A stretch of 64,000 nucleotides of DNA from Liolophura sinensis (Eukaryota; Mollusca; Polyplacophora; Chitonida; Chitonidae), in NCBI RefSeq assembly GCF_032854445.1, contig NC_088300.1, positions 19,447,608 through 19,511,607 on the forward strand. The letters run 5' to 3'. Position numbers and translations under genes: made by a program. Below the pieces are notes generated by a model. The model worked only from the letters and a program-made list of their open reading frames with translations, made no database searches and was not told the origin of the DNA. Shown piece by piece: positions 58,019-64,000 of the stretch. The first letter of the stretch is position 1; every line of letters begins with the position of its first letter.

Positions 58019-58760
58019 TAATCTGTCCACACCCGTATGAAGCAATCCTCAACAGCACCGATCAGTTCACACCAGTATGAAGCAGTCCTCAACAGCACAG
58101 ATCTGTCCACACCAATCTGATGCAGTCCTCAACAGCACTGATCTGTCCACAGCAGTACCGAGCAACCCTGAACAGCAACGATTACGTTAATGGTCTGTCC
58201 ACACCAGTATGAAGCAATCCTCAACGGTAAAGGCCCGTCCACACCAGCCGAACACCATCCTCAACAGCACATATCTGTCCGTAGCAGTATCAAGCAATCC
58301 TGAACAGCACCGATTGGTCCACACAAGTATGAAACAATCCTCAACAGCACTGATCTGTCCACAGCAGTATCAAGCTATCCTCAACAGCACCTGTCTGTCC
58401 ACCAAGCAATAACCCACAACACTAGTACCAGTAGTACCAAGCAATAACCCACAACACTTCAACAATTTTGAGCAATATCAAACAATCCTCAACAGCACAG
58501 ATCAGTCCACACCACTATGAAGCAATCCTCAACAGCACTGATCTGTCGACAGCACGTACTAAGCAACCCTGAACAACACCGATTGGTCCACACCAGTATG
58601 AAAAAATTTCCTCAACATCACTGATCTGTCCACCGCGGTATCAAGCAATCATCAACGACATTTCAACATTCTGCAACAATATCGGGCAATCCTCGGCAGC
58701 ACTGATCAGTTTATAGCAGTATCAAGCAATCATCAACGACACTTCATCGGCATCTGGAAA
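58019..58760. repeat. minisatellite, ~44-60-bp units
   Basis: Repeats of CTGTCCACACCAGTATGAAG plus CAATCCTCAACAGCACTGAT with variants, about 14 units. Copy 2 has only one and a fraction of this unit at 49876-49935. Confidence 0.85.
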
Positions 58761-58804
58761 CACTTAATATCGCGTCAGTCGACAGCTTGCAGTGACAGAC
58801 AATC

Positions 58805-58925
58805 TTCAGGAGCTAGTGCTACTGCTGTGAGTCCAGCTCATGCTGGCTCCCTCTTCGGTGGAACGTGAGGGGGCCCGCCAGAAATCTGGCATCGTCGTGG
58901 TTCCGACGCCCTCCCACCATAAATA
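58805..58925 (+). mobile_element. SINE family 2 fragment
   Basis: GTGAGTCCAGCTCATGCTGG.CTCCCTCTTCGG then CCCTCCCACCATAAAT match the B-box region and body of SINE family 2 with internal rearrangement. Confidence 0.55.
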
Positions 58926-59526
58926 GATAACACTTCATAAGTGTACAGCAGTATGAAACAATCCTCTATAGCACACCTAAGTCTACTTTCAAGATAATAC
59001 ATTTTCCCATTGTTGAAGATTTAACTGTGGCAATATCAATACTTGGCCATCTATAAACACTGAAAAGTTCCAACAACACTGAGCATTATACTTCATCAGC
59101 ACTGCGCCATGCACACTATGTCTCATTCCCAGAATTGCCGGAACTGAGATTTTTCTATCGGCACTTAATTCGACATCATGTACACAGTACATTCACCTGT
59201 CTATTTACAACCGTACACCTCCACACCTAATACATTGTTGTATCGCACAATTGTTTTGATCAAATGAAGACAGATGGTTAATATGTTGACATATTATATG
59301 TACTGTAACAAAACCAACAAAAATGATTTGTGTAAAGTAAGTGTATTCTTCATCACCATCCACAACAATCTCAAATAACATAACAAAATCAATAAGTTAG
59401 CACTTCTGTAACGTGTATATATATGTAGTAAACTGGATACATACAAATCCAGAACACAAAAAACGGTACCTAACAGCCCAAAACAACCTAAAATCATTCT
59501 GGGTCTACCACGCACAGCATTTAGTA

Positions 59527-60514
59527 TCACCATTGTCGTAAACTCGTCGGCCGAAGTGGGCTGTGTCCTGAATATGAGTGCGAAAAGACACCAAGAGGTG
59601 ACAACAGCGACAATGATACAGCACAGTCCGAATGGTCCGTTCCGTCGTAAACATTCCCTGTGTTGTAAGAACTCAGCTTTCGTCTCTTGATACAACTATA
59701 CGTGACGTCATTTAGTTCCTGGCTGACGCTGGAAAATCGGCGTTTCTTTTGAGGGTTTGACGCAAACTCAAAGTAAGATGTACGTGATGTCTCGTCTGTA
59801 GTCGATTGTCTTCGGTTTTTAGAGATACAACAGCTTGAGTCCGAGAATACAACAGTGGAAGGTGTGGAGATATTCTCATTTTCTGCAGCACCAAATAGAA
59901 ACACATCGTCACAATTCGGAGAGCCAGTGGTTGGCTCTTCGTCGCTTTGGCACGCGTTTAAACAGGTAGTCGAATTGTCCTCGATCGCTGTGGTCATCTC
60001 CAGTAAATTTTCCACGAACAAGTCAGATACCGGGGAAAGGTCATCTGACACGAAGTCTAGGTCATCTGGAAAAAGAAACATAGAACAATCAGCATGGAAA
60101 TACACATTTGCGATGGTCCAACTTATACAGTATAAAAATGGGACTGAATAATTATTACAAATAAGATAACGTGTATACAAAATTACTCAAAACTACATAT
60201 GCATATTTGGAATGACAGCAAAACCGAAAAAGTATCCGAGAGCTATGTTAACCTAATAGATTGTAGAGTTCCCTGTGTGCCTCATCTATAGTTTTTTCCT
60301 CCACCCCAAGATGTGCCGTTAGAGGCTGTGTCCCGTGGGTTAGTCTTTGGGCAGCCAGGTACTCGGGACAGATCATCAGGCTGGGTTCACAGTGATCCTC
60401 CCCAAGCCCAGGAAATCTCTCATCCTGTATAGTGTACACTATGTTAGTGTTCACGTGGAGGGCTTGGCAGTTTTCAGACTTGTACCGTGACGTGACACGA
60501 CCGAAACAGTCCAT
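59527..60514 (-). CDS. duplicated two-exon gene, paralogue 4 (266 aa)
   Basis: Exon 1 is 60253-60514 and exon 2 is 59527-60065. The donor is GTTAAC rather than GTAAAC, a weaker match that is still GT. Protein MDCFGRVTSRYKSENCQALH .. IQDERFPGLGEDHCEPSLMI .. EEKTIDEAHRELYNLL, then DDLDFVSDDL, SPNCDDVFLFG, QKKRRFSS / IKRRKLSSY and SLRQW. Frame intact. The promoter is shortened by about 28 bp compared with copy 3. Confidence 0.68.
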
Positions 60515-63500
60515 GACAGCAGATATTGGCGATCGGTTTGAAAGTGTTAGTTTGGTTTGGTATGTCGATCTCAGAGCTCCGTATTTATTTTCAAACCCTC
60601 ACCACAAGGGGTTGGGGGTTTTAAACTCTCACAGCCAATCAAAACCTCTACAAAAACACAATCGATTTCAGTCAGTTTATTCCCAGAGTGATCGAGAAAT
60701 AGCTCCAGCATGGGACGGAAGTGGGATGTCTTGTGGTGGGGGAGACGTGAGTTTTTGTTGTTAGAGCAAGGATGAATAACTCTCACCCACGGGGAGCCGG
60801 GTCATACTGACAAGAATCTTACATCGAGCGTAGATAAAGGTATGTCTCTTGTGGAGAGGCAAGCGTATACTCAAAATTCACAATGAAGGGAAGAACTCTA
60901 CACTAACTATCTGTTATTTCCACACCTTTCTTTTGTTATCATATTTGGGCAACGGAATCAAAACAGCGGGAAAATGCACAGGGACGCCACTGTGCAATTC
61001 TCGAGGTGACATTCTCAGGGTAGGCATTCTAGAAAGACATCAATTAAGTATTTTTATCAGTAGAAGTTGCCAAAATGGTGATAAAGTAATCCGCCCATGG
61101 CTATTGTGGAAAGTTTCATAGAGACACTTTTCCCCAGGACGTCGAAGATTTCAGACCTGGGTTTCAGTATTAACTTTAACACTGCTCACTTCGCCAGAAT
61201 TGTGATTTCCCTGAGCAATTCTTATTTTAGTACCTTAGATTATCGTAGACTTTTATTTAACTTCAAATCTATTTCAGGACAAACCCTCTTGTTAACAGTA
61301 ATAGAGCGCTGTGACAGTGGAACCTGTTTTGTCGCGGACATACCTAATGTGATCATGAACAATTACCTCATCCTTTGTTGATAGATAACGCTTAGGTATC
61401 GGAAATTGTTTTAGACACTATGTTCGTTGGCTTCTGTACGGAGTAAATTGTGTTTCGAACAAGGGTATTATATGCACTATGGGATAGATTGGGGATGTTG
61501 GGTATTTAACAATTATATCCTTCCGGTATGGAAACACCGTAGCTGGAATGTTAGATTTTTACGTATAAGCTAGCATTCTTGAAACTTTTATACTTGTATA
61601 CAAGCCTGTGTCCAAACACATTTATTAACGAAACAGTTTAGTATTTGGACACTTTGGTCCGTTTGACTGTCTGTATCGTTACGTTGGAATTTTACAAATT
61701 AATAAAGAGTTTTTTTATTGGAAGTTAACTCCTTTGATATATGTAATTAACCATGTGTCAATTTAGCTTAGAACGATAGGTGGAGGTTTTACATATAAAT
61801 CCTGTATTGGGAGTTTGTTTCGTTTGTTTATTTGTTTATTCATTTGTTTGTACATAAATTCACCCATTGTATTCCTGTATTCCAGCCTTTATTCTTTTGC
61901 TACGCACGATTTTAAATATAAACCTTGTCATATGGAGTATAAAACAGAATGTGCTATTACATATAACCAGTAGAGCGCCTCCGTGGCTCAGCAGCTCCAT
62001 GTAATGGATTGGGAAAGTTGGAAACCAGTACCAATGTAAATAATGACATTTTTCCTATTTGTGAAAAAGAAATCTTTACTCTTAGATTTGGCATTAGATT
62101 ATGACATACTTGTGTATGTCTGTATTCTCGAACACAGCGGCATGCTAAATTTCTTACTCACACAGATTAGTTTTGGTCATTTTATGGAGACTGACAGTCT
62201 GAATTCTGACATTGATATTTATACAAAGTGTAAGGGACGGTTTTATTGGAATTTACCTCTGTCGATATAATTTCCACACTTTATAAATCTTTACCTTGCA
62301 ACAACACAAATAAACGTTTGTTTATATTTTCTCTCCTAGATGGAATAATGCTTGATCCGCCTTGCAGAGGTTTACCTTCTATGTGGGATCACAGGTTCCT
62401 TTTCGTTGGTTGTTTAAACATGTTTTCAGCCGATAAGGTTGGCTTAGGACCTATCTGGCTTATACTTGGCATTGAAAGTTTAACTGTATATTAAAACCAG
62501 AATTTAGGAAGTATGCGTGTTGCTTCAAGCCGGCAGCATATATATATATATATATATATAGATATATGTCAAAGTCCATCACAGTTAGGAAACTGAGGAA
62601 AAGTTTGGACGAAACGATACTTGTAATAGGTGATTGTACTGTTACATTGGCATTTTATTAATTAATAAGAGTGTTTTTATTGGAATTTAACTCTTTTGAT
62701 ATATGTAATTAACCGTTCGTCGCTTGACCTTAGAGCGACACACATACATTTTTGTTTACACCTTTTCTCCTATAAGGAACAGTACTTTTAGTTTCAGAGT
62801 GGTTTACTCCATGTGATATCACAAGTGCAAAAAAGTTCCCTTTCGTAATGTTTAAGTTGAATGATCTAGATAAGGGTCACTCTGAGAAGCATTCAGTAAG
62901 TCAGCCATCAGCTCTTACGACATTAGAATAATAAACAAAGAGACAACAGAACAAAAACTACCACAATATTTTCGAGAATGAACGAAACGGCCCGAAACTG
63001 GAACATGTGCAGTAATTCGCCTTTATGAAGCCAGATATTCAGTTTCATTTCAGAATACCGAACCATTTTGACGAAAAAAAATGTCCAGAAAATAGTTAAA
63101 ATCCAAAACAGAACAAAACGATGTATGAACGTTTATATCATCATCTTTGCACCGTTGTAGAATGACAAGACAATTGATTGCATGCGCGCCTGTGAAGTAT
63201 TATGTTGTTCTGTTCTCTTACAACTCAGTTGTTGTTAAAGTTACTCAGTTTTGCACTCAATCTAATGTGTCATGTGTGTGTTTATCTCTGGTGAGTTATT
63301 TTGGCCCCATCTTTTCACGACACGCTTGTCATCATATATGGCACATGCATAATTTATAAAATACCAAGCATGCACAAGATTGTAGCGGTTTAACGCTAAT
63401 CCAGGACCTAGGATCTCGAAGGTGCCTTAGACTTAATCTTCACTTGTGGCGTTATTACTTTTGACTTAGATTTGAACTTCATTGCTAATTTTTAAATTTG

Positions 63501-64000
63501 TTATGGAAGTCTGCCATATCTCTCAGTTTAAAAATAAAAAAATGTATATACTCCCAATTTTAGAGTAGTAAAAAGTTTTGAAGTTGAGACTAGTACGTCT
63601 GACATTAGTTAAAAACAGCATCATGGTCTTGGGGCCTGACACAATATCTTCTAATGCAAAAATAGTATACGCAAAATAGCCTTAATCTGATGTCAAACGG
63701 CTTAAACGATGCACGACTTTGATCCAAACACAAAGATGCCTGCTCAACGTAAGAGACGGGGATATTACATAATGAACTGATTATCAGAGAATTAGGGGCA
63801 AACACAACGGGCAAGAATCAACGGGATTAAAATTGATCTCACCATTAAGACACCAAGCTACTCAGTCACGCAACGCCCATGGAAATTATAGGAACATCAT
63901 TATGTCTTACTATCAGATTATACAATTGTATAATAAACGTATTCTGACAGGATCACGCCAGTAATGTTTTTTTAGGTGTATTTGCCCCACAAATTAGTTT
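60515..64000. other. duplicated non-coding flank (copy 4)
   Basis: Collinear with copy 3 to about 61970, then diverged. A short (TA)n tract lies at 62537-62562. No gene recognised. Confidence 0.4.
61978..61996 (+). mobile_element. 19-bp SINE-head scar
   Basis: GCCTCCGTGGCTCAGCAG is the start of SINE family 2 with nothing else of the element. It lies at the point where ~100 bp present in copies 2 and 3 is absent. Confidence 0.4.

Larger units (their letters stand above)
52930..58760. repeat. segmental duplication copy 3
   Basis: Begins with the shared 3' flank (GACAGATGGTTAATATGTTA), then the gene at 53265-54246 and the upstream blocks. It ends in an expanded minisatellite. Closest to copy 4 across the gene and to copy 2 across 55.6-57.9 kb. 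Confidence 0.8.
59250..64000. repeat. segmental duplication copy 4 (continues past window)
   Basis: Starts with the same GACAGATGGTTAATATGTTG flank as copy 3. Gene at 59527-60514, upstream blocks to GACTGATTATCAGAG-like sequence near 63775. Near 61975 it departs from copies 2 and 3, where a 19-bp SINE-head phrase sits. Confidence 0.75.

Noticed and set aside
59294-59695. 133-codon minus-strand frame at the 3' end of paralogue 4
   Set aside because: It is the alternative frame of exon 2 running on into the 3' flank; the extension is not shared with other copies. Kept only as part of the alternative-frame finding.

Overview
The window is eukaryotic nuclear DNA, AT-rich and repeat-dense, and almost certainly from a mollusc (bivalve or gastropod). 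It has GT-AG introns and fragmented coding capacity. It also carries two dispersed tRNA-derived SINE families of a type common in molluscan genomes: one ends in a (CACT)n tail and the other in an (AAATA)n tail. The species cannot be fixed from the sequence.

Layout. 0.2-2.7 kb: four exons of a minus-strand coiled-coil gene that leaves the window on the left. 3.3-4.4 kb: a foldback element with a SINE nested in it, then a second SINE, both with clean target-site duplications. 5.4-11.9 kb: a decayed plus-strand non-LTR retrotransposon (ORF1, endonuclease, reverse transcriptase, (TTACA)n tail) carrying a SINE insertion, a 446-bp tandem duplication at its 5' end and a relic 2A-like motif. 14.6-14.8 kb: a possible signal-peptide exon. 

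16.45-34.25 kb: the most striking region. It is a head-to-tail array of about ten ~1.70-kb units. Each full unit carries one short intronless minus-strand gene for a 107-residue helical protein that is not a histone. Each gene has a TATA box exactly 80 nt upstream of its ATG and, 37 nt after its stop codon, a sequence matching the metazoan replication-dependent histone mRNA 3' stem-loop (GGCTCTTCTCAGAGCC followed by ACCCA). The array therefore looks like a histone-type locus whose product is not a histone. Edge and internal units are truncated or fused.

35-64 kb: a four-copy segmental duplication. Each copy carries a two-exon minus-strand gene (264-268 aa, acidic patch plus bipartite basic cluster, function not recognised) with conserved intron position and conserved upstream sequence. 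A fifth, inverted and broken exon-1 relic lies at 35.0 kb. Between copies 2 and 3 lies a ~140-bp satellite whose units carry a close match to the CTCF core motif, with oppositely oriented units on the far side of a LINE endonuclease fragment. Minisatellites (44.3-44.9 and 58.0-58.8 kb), SINEs and hairpins fill the rest.

The genes do not form one pathway visible from sequence. The common theme is local tandem amplification: a histone-processed small-gene array on the left and a segmentally duplicated gene family on the right.
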